Shown one piece after another: positions 1 through 12,673 of a stretch of 64,000 nucleotides of DNA. The notes below the pieces were generated by a model. The model was given only the letters and a program-made list of their open reading frames with translations. It made no database searches and was not told where the DNA came from. The stretch is from positions 558,001 to 622,000 of the forward strand of contig JAGTWJ010000017.1 of NCBI GenBank assembly GCA_020064725.1, given 5' to 3'. Source of the stretch: Drechslerella dactyloides (Eukaryota > Ascomycota > Orbiliomycetes > Orbiliales > Orbiliaceae). Within the stretch, counting starts at the first letter, position 1; each line of letters starts with the position of its first letter. A program made the position numbers and the translations under genes.

Positions 1-2590
1 TTTATAGTGTACTGCACGTCTTGTGTATTATTCGGGTAAGGTGGGGATTATATGGCCTTTGGATGGTTGACAAGAACGCATAGGTATTGCTTCCGCGAAC
101 AAGCGGCGGCTGGCCGTATGATGACATACGCTGTAGTGGGTTCGTCCCGGCTCATTCCCGTGGCAGCCAGGGCCTTAATAAGATGTCATCATGAAATTTG
201 CGGGAAATCTCTTTTTTCTTTTCCCTGTAATTTGCTTTTCTTCGTTGGGTCGATCGAGGGTTTGCCTCCCCCTTCCCTTGGGCCTCATTTCAGGCGCCCA
301 CAGTTGTGTGATTCGTCGTTCGCACTGCGGGCAAGGGCGGGCGATTGTACCGACAGCTTGGTTTTAAAGTCACCGCCACTGTCTGTCTCATATATTCGCA
401 ACCTATGTCGCGGTTGGTTGAAGTCGTTGAATCTACAAACTGCCGGGCACATAGAAAGGCGGCTGGGGCTTCTCTCCGTGCAATCGTCAGCTATCGAGGA
501 GCAGCAGTGGCGGCCATCGAGTATATACACCACAACTCATGAGAATGCATGGATTTCGTAGATAATCAGTAATCGCTAACGCCCTTTCAACTTTTTCGTT
601 TTTTTTTTGATGACGTTGTCATCATAGTCGGGGTTAAAAATCTGTGTGCGCGAGGCATGTATTATACAAGTATGGGTTACAGGGCGCTCGACCAGATTGG
701 AAGGTCCGTCGTGCAGACTCGTAGGCGCGCCCGCCCCGAAGCTGTTCGCGAATGCCCTACAGCTGAGGTTTTCAAATCCGAACCAGTGGCAATTACGACT
801 GCACAGATGGGCCTGACGCTGATGACCTGAAGGCACGGTGCCGGCTGCAACAGGCTGCTTTCAGGGGTATTGGGGTCGTCTGCCCCGAAAATCAAGGTGT
901 GTGGATCGCTAATTCATGGGACACTGGGCACAGTTAGTCTAGCAGACCCCACGTTCCATTTACAATGGAACCACGCACTACTCTGTTAGAAAAGAAGAAA
1001 AGCAACCACTTCAGTGCGGAAGCAGTCCGCCTTGAGAAAGGCCTTGAAGCCATAGAGTCAATGTTATCAGCGAATGAGAAGGGCGAGAACGGTGACAGTC
1101 AAGCGAGATTTTCGATGCGCGCTCGTTCAATCACTTGAAATCGGCTGCACTCCTTGTCCTTCTTGAGAATTTCCAGCTGCCAAACTCCTTTTCCATCGGC
1201 CCCTATAGGATCCTAAGCAGCGGAAAGCGTCTCCTCGGCCGCTTTCCCCGAGTGGATTCAGGTCGGGGCTTTCGGATCCGCATTCGTAAGAATTCTTCTT
1301 CAATCAATCGCATGCATGGTGCGCCGGCTTAGTTTGGATGGTCTGTTCTGTTCCGTGCATTCCATCGCAAAACCAAACCCAAGTTCTTTCCCCCAAGCAA
1401 GTCGCGACTACGCTACCTGGCCTTGTTCTGCCCGGTGGTCCGGCGCATTTCCCACCTGAACACGTCGCCAAAGAGTTCTGGAAAGAGGAGGCCTAGCTAG
1501 CACGAACGGCCGCTTTTCTTTTAAGGTCCCCATACGCCTGAGGCGTGAGCCATACCTTCATGCATTTTCTACCTTTTTCTTTTTCTTGGATTTTCTTCTA
1601 GCATTTTCACACCGATAGCCTTGGGCTTATGGCATCTTGCAACATCGACCTCGGGAATATTACCAAGACGCAGCCGTACATAAAGTCGACTCACGGACTA
1701 GGCGGGTACAAAATTACTCACAAAAAGTTACCAGAGATCCTGCCTGGCGGGAGTCGCTTCGTCCACAGGGAAGCTTTGAAAGCATTTCAGGTAGGTAGCT
1801 AAGTGCGTTCCCTTGTCTATAAGAACGAGCAGTAAGCCCAACCGCTTGCAGCGGCTGAAGAAGGCTCAAGTCGGTTTTCGGATATCTGGCAGGCGACTCT
1901 ATCAATATATTGATATATTTTCAAAAAAGATTTGTATCATTTCAGGAAAAACGTCGTGTTCCTGCTTGGGCGGCAAAATCTGGGTTAACATCGAATCCGA
2001 TCGATTTTCGTGGCAAAAGCAGGAGCACCACCTATATGTTAGCGACCTGAAGGAAGAAAGCGCAGTTAAGATTTTATAAACGAACTTACATAGGGCATGC
2101 ACGAATAGTCCTTTTCTTTTTTATATTCATTTTGAAATTTCGAAGCCTCGTCTGTCAAGTTTTTTAGCACAAGTTTACTTGACCTTTGAAAGACGTCGAC
2201 GCTAACCGATGCATCAGTGGCCAAAAGGGAAATCGACAAGACGCGTATCGGCTAGGGTCATTGTAGACGAGACAAGGCTCTTTGGTCGCTGTCTGTAGGA
2301 TCTAATCACCGTACACTTAGGTGGGGCAGAGAGGGAGGGGGTCATAGGTCGACGAGGCTGCGAGCCTTTCGAAAGGTTAGTAGTATCAAGCCATTTACCC
2401 CTCATACTGTCGTTGCGGCTCTTAGCTCTAGCGCTCTATGAAAAGCCTCTGGATTGCAACGAGCCAGATGGTTACACGTTGCGGCTTCAGCTTCCTACTA
2501 ACCCAAGGAAATGTACCGACTAGGACTGCTTCAGCAAAGACCCGAGGACCGCAAATCTAGAATCAGTTTGCGGTCTGAATCTTGTTATGG
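1..2590. other. intergenic / no supported gene
   Basis: I find no convincing gene here. The longest open frame (52-561, +) has two overlapping open frames, no domain-like motif and no splice continuation, and looks like a chance frame. The part nearest the downstream zinc-finger gene (about 2100-2590) should contain its promoter, but I see no canonical TATA box. Confidence 0.5.
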
Positions 2591-5500
2591 ATGGACCCCA
2601 TTAATCAACAGGTCGGTTCCAGAACAAAAGAAGCCACTATATCACCGGTGCAAGGAGAAAGGGGGTCTACAGCAGATCAACCGTCGACAAGAGGATGGAC
2701 AGCAACCAATCAGCCAGCGGATCAAGGTGCTGGTCAAGTCAGAACTGTCCCCGGGCATGCACATGCAAGATCTTTGAGCATAGACAGAGGCATCACAGCG
2801 GGTCCAGGTGTTCTTGACACAGGACAACAGCAGACGATGGGGCTTCAACCATCTTTACACAGGCAAAACAGTAGCCAACTGCCTTCCTTCAAATCTCTCA
2901 TATCCTCGGTGGATGATCCGAATGAGAAGGACCCGATTCCACCGATCACATATAGTCATAACGGTATGTCCGATATCTTCCCATTTTAATCGTTTTGAAC
3001 CACCGGTGGTTAACATGCATGTTTAGCAGCAATCGAGAGCAACCCTCATCCCGCGGCTAGCAGCTCATCTCCGATACGAAAGCAGCATATATGTCACTCC
3101 TGCAAGAAGACTTTTCCATCAAAAAATTCCTTGAGGCAAGTTTCCAGCGTCTATCGCCGCCCGGGCCCTTCCCTCTGAGAAGATTACTAACATATATATC
3201 TCTGTACACAGCAAACACAAACAGATTCATGGGGAGCGTTCTCATATATGCCTCGAGTGCAGCTCGAAATTCCACACAAAGAAGGACCTGACGAGACACC
3301 GTGATACAGTCCATGCATCAAACAGTCCAAATTATGTCTGCCCAGTCCTGGAATGCGCTAGATCTAATCCCAAAAGAGCCTTTAGTAGAAGGGACAACTT
3401 GAGGCAGCATATCTTGCAACTTCATGATAAGAAGTATCTAGAAGAAATCAGAAATCCACAGGCCTTTTCCCCGAGTCACATGCAAACGGACAATACATCG
3501 AGAAGCCCCGAGGGTGGTTCAAGTCCTCGCTCAGATGACCTACCGCCCCATACTATCGACGAAGTTGTCGAAGAACACCAACCTGAAAGGATCGAAGTCA
3601 GAACGCCGATCCAGCTCGTCATAGGAGAAGATGAGGCCTTCGAGGAGGAGGAACTCATGGTAGCTGGTGATAAGGGGAAAGGCAGGTCTACAGAATATGC
3701 CAGCTCGCCGGAACGACTTTCAATGCCCGCAAATCGGCCCCATTCTCCTCTGGAATCGCCAAGGGATGTTGTAATGTCGACGCCTAAGTTTCTAGTTCAA
3801 GATTACGATCCAGTCCCGGAGCAGGAGCCCCTGGAAGCGCGCAACGCCTCGGTCCATCAGCATTCGCCCATTCGATCCGAGGAGGACAGGCCAGTGCAGA
3901 CAGAAGACGAACTCGACGAAACATGGGTGATCAACTTCTTGGAAGGGATAGAAGCCACGGAGCTTGATCAAGTTGCGCAGCTATCGCCGGACGGCTTAAA
4001 AAGAAAGTACCCGAATATCACAACCCAACGGCGACTGAATCTCATCAAATTTGCGCTTCGAGGCTTTGTAGCGGGATTTTCCCGCGGGTACCAGTGCGGT
4101 CATGCGCATGCGAAAATCTCAGCAGTCTTCTCCGCCCCGCAGCCGGCTCCATTGGTGAGCTCCAGGACATCTTTGAGCGTAATTTCGCCGTCTCACATGC
4201 CTGACGGCAAGGCCAGTCTGTCACCTCTCACCCCTACTAGTCTTGCGGCAACCTCGCCGACCAATAGACTCGGAAACGATTCTGGCCCAACCGGCATTTT
4301 CGGCTCTGCTCAACAGCAGACCAAAGAGCCCCCAACTTTTCGAGGCGAAAGTTCGAACTCATTTGTGGTACCCCACCTTCCACGGACCAACACCGCCGCC
4401 CAAGAAGTCAAACCGATTACAAATCCCAACAAGGCGGAAGACACCACCAGGCCTCCCCCACAAAGTGTCGCGACTGACGCCGACACTGTTCCTGAATTTC
4501 ATCCGTGTAATTATGAAAAATGCGGGAAGACCTTCACAAAGAAGAGTGAATGGAAGTAAGTGGCTGCCGATCTTTCCCTTCCTGTCCTGTTGTTGGTCCG
4601 CCTCGATTTTGAGCGAGCATATATGGATGACAATGTCATGCCATTACTTCAATCATTCCTCACCACTTTTTAAAACGATTATAAAGGAAAAACTAACAAT
4701 GCTAACTGCCAATAGGAAGCATATGCAAAGACACCGTAGGCCCTTCTTCTGTACATTCCACTGGCAAGAAAGAGGTGAGGTTCAACGGTTTGGCAGCAAG
4801 GACGACTGGAGACGACATGAGGAACATCGACATTATCAATCAGAATTCTACAAGTGCCCTGGCGGCTCTGGGGACAAGAGCTGCCTGAGCGACTTTTCCG
4901 GACGGATAGAGTTCGAAAAACACCTGGAAGAACATCATAAACCTATCATCGCGAGCTGGACTCTCCCAGATGGTAAAATCAACGACGATGTCAAACGAAA
5001 TTTCTTGCAACAGTATCACAATGGCACCGACTACATCGAAGATAATTTCTGGTGCGGCTTCTGTGCGAAACTCATCGCCATTCCGCCTGAGATGACGGGG
5101 CGACGGGGCAAAGAGATAAGAGTCAACCACGTGGCAGATCATTTTCACAAGGAGCAGAAAGATATCCGACTTTGGGTCAAATACAACGAATGCGATCTAA
5201 ACGATATTCCTCAATCTCTGGAAAACGCCCGGAAAAGATATGACCGAGAACTGAACCTTAGAGAATCTGATCTTGAAGTCCTGGATCAGCAACGGCAACT
5301 TCCACCAATTAAGGAAATCTTTGGCTCTTCTACCGAGCATTTTCCTGCAAATGCCTCTGGTCCATCTGCGGTCCCACCAGAGTTTTGGATATGCGTAAGT
5401 CCTCAGAAACACCCAAACGTGTTTAGCTTTTACTGATAAAATCTCTGGCTTTACAGTGTGAATGCCAATATCTCGCACAGAATAGGCCCAGTTTCGTTTA

Positions 5501-5597
5501 CGTCATGAACCTTGGGAAGGACATGGAATGCTCCAGCGATGAGCACCGGCATCACCGAAGGTGTCCTCGCTGTTCCGTTGCCCGTTCCCAGTATTAA
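2591..5597 (+). CDS. C2H2 zinc-finger protein (881 aa, five exons)
   Basis: Exons are 2591-2963, 3027-3135, 3212-4555, 4716-5394 and 5457-5597; phases match and total 882 codons. The ATG at 2591 is the first in its open frame. Three fingers lie near the N-terminus: residues from about C147 (CHSCKKTF...), C174 (CLECSSKF...) and C204 (CPVLEC...FSRRDNLRQH). A fourth C-x4-C finger begins near C593 (CNYEKCGKTF...H.QRH), followed by further Cys/His pairs to about residue 760. The last exon adds a short CCEC...CPRC cluster. The middle, about residues 230-580, is Ser/Pro-rich and acidic, as expected for a disordered region. Introns 2, 3 and 4 fall within or beside Cys/His-rich segments, and joining them restores the C-x2-C-x12-H-x3-H spacing, which strongly supports the model. 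It is likely a nuclear nucleic-acid-binding protein; the target is unknown. Intron 2 is GC-AG, and intron 1 ends in a TAGCAG tandem acceptor that could add or drop one residue. Confidence 0.85.
3136..3211 (+). other. GC-AG intron
   Basis: The intron starts AG|GCAAGT and ends CACAG, with a CTAAC branch-like site at about 3187-3191. Only this junction joins the CHSCKKTFPSKNSL half of the finger to SKHKQIH in phase, so the GC donor is inferred directly from protein continuity. Confidence 0.8.
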
Positions 5598-8287
5598 TCC
5601 ACCCTCGCTTTTACACTCAAATTTCTTATGTCCAATTGCATTCGATTATCGGCGTTCATTTTGCTTCCTTCTCTCCATTTGTCGACATATCGTTAAGCAG
5701 CATGCACATATTGTATCACGCCTCCTGTCTCAATCACGGCACCGTTTTCTTATTTGCTTATAGCGTAATCTAGTCTTGCGAGTTTCATTGCCTCATTTCA
5801 AGTGTTTTGCATGGCCCGGTCCGAACGTTCTTGAATTATCTTAATTTTTCTTTTTGGTTCCTTTCAAGTTTATATTTCTAGATTCATACTACCATCGTAT
5901 ACTGTCTATCTGTACTCTAGTTTTACCTTTTTCCTTTTTTTCCCCTTGTTTTTCGGGTCTTTTAAAATTTCCTTTGCGGTTTATTTTTTTGTTTGGTTTT
6001 TCGTCTCTCATATTTTCATGGATAGAAGATTCCCTCAGAGCTGTTTTGATTTGGTTACGAATCTGATTCCCCGGCATGCATGTGAAGAAAAAAAAACTCC
6101 GCGCCTTCGCGAAACAAGAAAAACTCCACAAGAAAAAAAAGGAAAGAAAGAAAGCAAGAAAACCCATATTCTGTACAAAATCAATCACCGGCATTTGGTT
6201 GGCTACATATCAGGCGGCGCGTTTGTTCTTCAACGATCATGATATCATTCATATACATTTAATGCCAATAACGCGGAATGAAAGGCGCGATCATGAGATA
6301 GTAGCATCAGCATGACCGTATTGTGTGCACCGCTGACTTCGATTAAACGGGATGGACTCGCTCCATTGGCTCAATATCCTTCCATGGTCTCCGCCCACGG
6401 CCGGCATTCCGGAGAAGGGACTGTCAATACCCACGTTCACTCGTATCCATATATCTGCAGCCCGGGCCAGCATACGATTTCGGGAAGTCCTTAGCACCAG
6501 TTCCCAAGGACGATAACAACTAGAAAGTTAGCGTCCCTTCAAAGAAGCGATAGCTCCAAACAGCGCTGACCAGACCTGGTAACTTTTAAAATTACAACAG
6601 AAGGCTGACAGAATTGACTGTCAAGTTGAACAGACTTCAGCTGAAGGATCCGATGGCGCGCCCAAAGAAGGAAGGTCACACTTCGAGCAACACAATGTCG
6701 AACGACATCTTCGCATATAAACCTCTGTTTCCCACCGACGATACGCGCGCATCTATAAAACGAATGGCTGCATGGCCAAAGGGATATCGAGGTTTTGTGG
6801 ATACACGATGTGCGAGAACTGAAACATTTGACTCACTAAGCGGCATTTGCTTACAGAAGATTCGCGAATGCCGAGGCCCAACTCCTGATTTTGGCCACGG
6901 CGTCGCACTGTGGCTGTTAAGTATCGGGTACGATATACCGGGGGCCGTTAATTTGAGTGAGGCCAAGCGCAACGGTTCCCTGGACAAATTTCGACAGTCA
7001 CATTGCTCCGCGACCCGACTCGACATGTTTTCTCTCAGACGCGTCATCCTCGAACCGTCGAAAAGAAACAGTTTTGTTCATGCATTTTTATTGGGCTGGA
7101 GGACATCCGCCATGTAACGCCGTTTGCAGATATTTTCAATTTGACCCACCGAAATTTTTCTGAAAAGAGGAGGCGGACGCAGGCGTCCCAAGCTTTGGCC
7201 TTGAAGCCTTTCTGAAAGAGTCGGGGCTAGGGAACGTGCTTACGTGTTTGGTTCGCGCTACACCTTCATCTGCAAGTCTGCGTGGACAGACCAGCATGTA
7301 GCTAATAACCTGGAAGTCCGCCCTCAAGACATCCTTTGCATCCCCCGTTTCAGATTTATATACACGCAGATGACCGCCTTAAATATTTCGTGTGGGGCTG
7401 CCGATAGACGGCACACGACCGGATACTTAGGTAATCAGGCTAGTCTAGATCGCTGGGGTGGGTTATAAATCCCCCTCCGTGTGGCAACATTCGAGGTTGA
7501 CTGGCCTAGGATCCTCTCTTCGGAGGCTTCTTTCTATTTCCTCGTGGGGGTCTCGTAGCAGCTAGCGCTGCCCCTTAACTACATGTTTGCGACTCCGTAT
7601 GTTTCTCTTGCCAGCTCGATATCCAAATTTATATTGCATCGGTGGGTAGGTTTTCTCAAGTTTGCCCTGTCTACGAGGACTGACTCAGATCCTACGTGTA
7701 CATCCTGCAAAAGTAAGCCGATGCGGACACCCATCTAACGTTATCACACCGTTCTCTGCAAGTCGGATGTGAAAACATTATCCTAGCTCGAGAATGTCCG
7801 GCGAATGACAACGTCACTTAACCGAAGGTTGTGGTTCGAAGACCGAACGGGCTAGGCAGCCCTCCCGTGTCTACAAAGTGAGGCGGACTTCTGCCGCTCT
7901 CGAGATGCACCTTTGGCTCCCTGGATTACCCCGGAATTGACAGCGAGGGTTCGAGCCCTTGGGAACGAGACAGATGCAAATGTTATGATGCTCTGTGGGC
8001 ACATGTGATCTTTCAGATTATCAGCTTTTCAGATCAGACTGATGCTGCGTTATCGGGGGGTCGATAGTATATCGCACTCTTGGATCTGCGTTACTGTACT
8101 TTGCGCAGAGATCATGTCCCGCGATCCGTGCAACCAATTTTGTTCACCCTAATATCGTAGTGATCTTCAACCAAGTCATAACGTCCTTTGAAAGCAGATA
8201 TACTTTGCGCAATGCAAGCATGAAAAAATAGTCCCCAGTGTCGATGGTATAACATCCGAGTTATCTAGCTTGGACAGAGAGCATTCT

Positions 8288-8313
8288 CAGTCCATTCTTT
8301 CAGTCCATTCTTT
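8288..8313. repeat. 13-bp tandem duplication
   Basis: The unit CAGTCCATTCTTT occurs twice head to tail (8288-8300 and 8301-8313). No function is evident. Confidence 0.7.
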
Positions 8314-9917
8314 CCCTCGAGCCCCGATCGACCATAGTCCAAGTTCTAATCCCCTCACCAAAGCTCAGGCATCGATACATCGTCGCGTCGCTGCTCAAAT
8401 GAATATGCCAACAAGCAATTGCGCAAGATACCATCGATGAGAGTCGAATCAGATCAGACCTCATTCCGAGAACCCCAAGCTGACAAGACGCTGTGGGCAT
8501 ATATGCATAGCTGTCTGCCCGATGTCTAATCGATCTAATTCTCCAGAAGCTAGTTGCCAGATCTCTTGGATGCCATAACTTCTGTAGATCTCGAGGGCAT
8601 CGATCCCGCTGCCAGCTCCTTGCAAAGCACATCATCTTTGCCATTGCTTCCCGAGAGGTCCGATCGGTGGAAGTCGGTGCTAGACATCTAGAATCGCTCA
8701 GTATCCTGGGCTAAATGCTAGATGAATGGCTGTGGGATGGCTGATTCTTGTCATTCAGATCAAAGACCGCAATGAAGGTCTTCTTTGGATATCGATAGAG
8801 CCCACGAGTACCAGAGCACCTCCAATCTCCCCGCGTCTGCAGCCCAACTCTTCTGGTACCACCTACTCTCTATGTTGCAGCAACATGAATTCCGGCCCGA
8901 ATGCGGGCAAAGCTTATCTCGCGAACCAGATCGATCACCAATGTTCCTGGATATACTGACCGACCTGTCCAGTTTCAATACCAACAGAACCCGCCACCAG
9001 CTTTCTGCCAGTTCGCTGTGCTCGGGGTCGCAGTTACTGCTGATTTCAGCAAGCTCGACGATTTCTTTCTGCCGTGAAGGATATATACTATATCGATTAT
9101 ACTGAACCGAACCACGACAACAAGGCTGGGGCGACACATATCTTATCTGCACAACCAGCTGGTTCTGAATTCTTAGAGCTCGTGGTATAGAGTCGAAAGA
9201 TAATTGAAAATGATCGCCGCCGCCTTAGGTATCAGGGTTTGACAATAGGACCATTATATCCATGGCGTAGCATCCGGGCGGCCCTTTCAATGGATTGGAC
9301 CTCTCCAGAAAACCCCATAAAGCAAGGATAAATGAAGAAGCCTGAATAACTTAACCTCTCTCGTAGCTGCGTACTTCTCTCGGATTGCCCAGGCATTACG
9401 AAGTAATGTTGAGCACGTCGCCTGGCCAGTTATCGAATTAGAACTGCCAGCTTTGCAGATGTATTGTCGCTGCAGCGCTTGTTTCCCACATTCCTCGCTT
9501 ATACGCAAGCAGCCGAATAGTCACCTTTCTAGAGCTCGAGGGACGGTCATTCTTAACAAAATGCGGGGAAGGTATTGAAAAACATTTCTCAAAACGTACA
9601 ATCTATATCTCTTCAGGGCATCGATCTGGACACATCATCAGGCGCTAGCCCTCTGGAGAGATTCCTCGACCCAATAATGGTACTGAGCGTGAAATCATGA
9701 GATAACTACAGACGATCCCATGCCAACATTCTGGTCTTACGTGCGAAGGGGCTGGAGTACATCCACTTTGACGTAGCAGTGTTATATATCGGTGCCGCAA
9801 AGAATTCAAACGCTGAAGCCGCCTTGAAGTATACAAATCTCCTGACCGTGAATTCTTAGGTGGCTTGCTGTTGCGACAAAATGAAACAAAGTAGATCTGC
9901 GGAAATGAAGCGCTCAT

Positions 9918-9937
9918 ATGATCATATATATGATCAT
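9918..9937. repeat. 20-bp perfect palindrome
   Basis: The sequence ATGATCATATATATGATCAT is its own reverse complement. It sits in AT-rich non-coding DNA. It could form a cruciform or be a chance product of TA richness. Confidence 0.6.
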
Positions 9938-12673
9938 GCGTATGCTCAAGCCGCGACATACCATATATCGTGCCTAAGCTTAATGCTAGCCATCAATACA
10001 GTTATTGATCTGAGACGCATTTTTAGTCTTGCGATATATGTTCCCGCCTTGAAAATATAGTACAGGCTTGTTGCCCAAGCATTCAACATGCATGGTCTGT
10101 CCCTGAACATGGGCAGATTTCTCTGCGGTGTGGGATCGACGGTGTCGCGTCGATGCATCGCCTTGTTTCACGAATTCAGCAGTCATGCTGCACTAGTTGA
10201 TACTACCTCTCCCAGGAACCACTAGATTATCGATCGTCCCGTGCCGCATAAGCCTGTTTGACTGTTTTCATACTTTGCTCGATCGATAAACAGGCTAGGG
10301 AAACCCAAGAACAGGGCGCGCGCATGTCCATGGTCGAACAAGGTTGACCTCATGTGCATGTTGCAACATCGATTCAGCTCGCGAAAATGCGTTGCGTAGA
10401 TATATGTATCTATGCCCAAAATGGTGCAGTGCACTAGCAATGCAATGCATTTCGCCAGCCATCTTAGTCGGCCTTGGGACTTGTCCGCCCTGGGACAATA
10501 CTGACACACTGAGCAGAAAATTGACCGAGAAGACTAGCTGCGGGTGGCAAGATAAGCACCTTGCATATGAGGCAGCGTTGTCAATCCCTAGATCTCCTTT
10601 TTCGAAATTTCGCCGCAGAACGGAACGTCTTTCTTGTGTATCGCCTGACCCGGCTTTCAGCCTTAGCTAAAATGCAGCAGGCCAAGAAAAAGAAGCTGCT
10701 ATATTTATATCCGAGCACAGCTATAGGGTTGCATTTGGCTCCGTTACGGGACCAAGTTTCCCTCGAATTTGACACATGCGCCTGCTTTGATGTCTGACCT
10801 TCTCATTACTTAAACTTCAGGCTTGGCTATCTTAAGAAGAACGTCTACAGGCTGATATCAGTGATACAGGTCTCGTATACTGCAGGCACGCTAGCTGGAA
10901 AATTATTGGATTACGTGTAGCCAGACTTTTCTCAAGCTAACGTAGTTAACGTCGTGCGCCTAGAGGGTTGACCTCCTATCTAAGTAATCAAGAGCACAGC
11001 TTTAGCAAAATAAATGTCTGGCATTGAATATCCCTAGACTCGCCATGACTATAGCACATATACACATCAAGCCGCAGCTCCACACGAGAATACACGTGTA
11101 CACCGAAATACGATAATTTATCACCCGTCGGACAGAGCTAATACGTACCTAGTGACGTAGACAGGCCTGCTTTGCGGAGTCTCAAACTCCATAGAGGCCG
11201 GTGAACGCCTTTGAAAATACTCTCTTTCAATAAATGCCACGTACAACTCTTCTTGGCGCATGGCCGCGTAAGCTTGAAGATATATTAAGAGCTTAGACAT
11301 AACTTCGAGTCTTGAACGACTCCTTAGGCACCCTGATTTATAGAGTTACTCTTCCTCCTGATTGGCCGATGTATTCGGCCTAGGATTGTTCTTCAATTCA
11401 GCAATCATCACGATGTCATGATCTATTCGTACTTCGCGGTATTGGCATTCGTGGATTGTTCAACTATCCTATAAATCCACAGACCCATGCGTGTAACCTT
11501 GTCTAGCAAAGAAGGCTGTCGTTTTGCGGACATACTGCGACTTATTGAACCTATAACACTGGAGAGTAACATAATCAAAACTGCATGTGAGACGAAAACC
11601 ATAGATGTTGTATCGTCATTACTAGCACACTTTACATGGACCGGCTCTTGATACCAAGACGTTAAGAGTAATGCTAACGTGTTGGCTGTTGGCTTTTTTT
11701 TATATGCGTCGCATGGATCACGTTGGTCTAATACGTATTCCTAGTCTGTTCTAGTAGTTGCGTCTGTCCGATATTTCACGATATGAGGGATATATTGCGC
11801 CGTACGAAAGGAATTCACATGCCAACGATAATCTGTGTTCCAGATACCGTCATCTGATAATATTTCGCTATACCCAAGCTGGTTGTTACGCCCCGCAAAA
11901 TAGCTCTAGTCAACATGAAAATATAGACCCGTGCAGATAAATATCTGTACACCAACAAAGCCTTTTAAATTTATTCGTCTGCGGAAGCGGGGCGAACTAG
12001 CAAATATTAAATGCAAGGGTGCTCGTACCCGCCAGCCTCGGAACCTGAGCAGACGGGTGCGAGATCGATTGCTCATTAATGACAAGCTACCTCGACACCT
12101 TCTCACCGGTGGCTTGAGCGAGCTGGTCAATGTATTTTGACTAACATAGCTCAGCGTTGCTACGTGGCCGAATCGTCTTCATACGATGAAGCCAAGTACG
12201 ATCCGTAACAGAATATACGTACACATCGGCACTCTTGCGTTTCATCTTTCGAACATTATGATATTATTTATTAAACTCCCCATGCTACAAATTAACGAGC
12301 CTGCAGTATTGATCATGTTGTGCTTGTGGGCTTCATGTAGAGCAATAGAGAGACGCTCGATAAATTATGACGATGTCAATGTATTAATGACCCCCACAAA
12401 TACCACAAAAACGACAAAGCAGCATTGCAATATGATAAAAATAGCAGGAACAAAAGGAGTAAAACTTCCCCGCTAAACGTTTTCACGAAACACAAGGCTA
12501 TGTAAGAACCAAGAAGAAACGAAAAACGCCCTGCAATGAAGCGAAGCTGGAGTCTAGTCACAATCCGCTAGTCATATCCTCATCCTTGGGATGAGACATC
12601 TCCCGCGTACATGTTCATGTACGTGAGCCACCGATCACAATCTTCACGCGCAAGCGGCGTTTATGACGCTGCA

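Larger units (their letters stand above)
5598..12673. other. 7 kb intergenic region, no supported gene
   Basis: No multi-exon model could be built. The first part (about 5620-6020) is T-rich and probably holds the 3' end of the zinc-finger gene; 6075-6165 is A-rich. A 167-codon frame at 6614-7117 (+) is matched by an open frame of 123 codons on the opposite strand and has no recognisable motif. From 9.9 to 12.6 kb the sequence is rich in TATA-like runs and short palindromes. This could be relic sequence, but I recognise no transposon gene or terminal repeat. Confidence 0.45.

Noticed and set aside
52..561. 169-codon open frame
   Set aside because: Overlapped by open frames on both strands, no domain text and no intron support.
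7935..7970. B-box-like GGTTCGAGCCC
   Set aside because: No A-box at the right distance and no cloverleaf.
8785..9105. Plus-strand frame with LPASAAQLFWYHLLSML, faintly like a fungal transcription-factor middle region
   Set aside because: No ATG at its start, no zinc cluster, and stops just upstream. The likeness is too weak to name.
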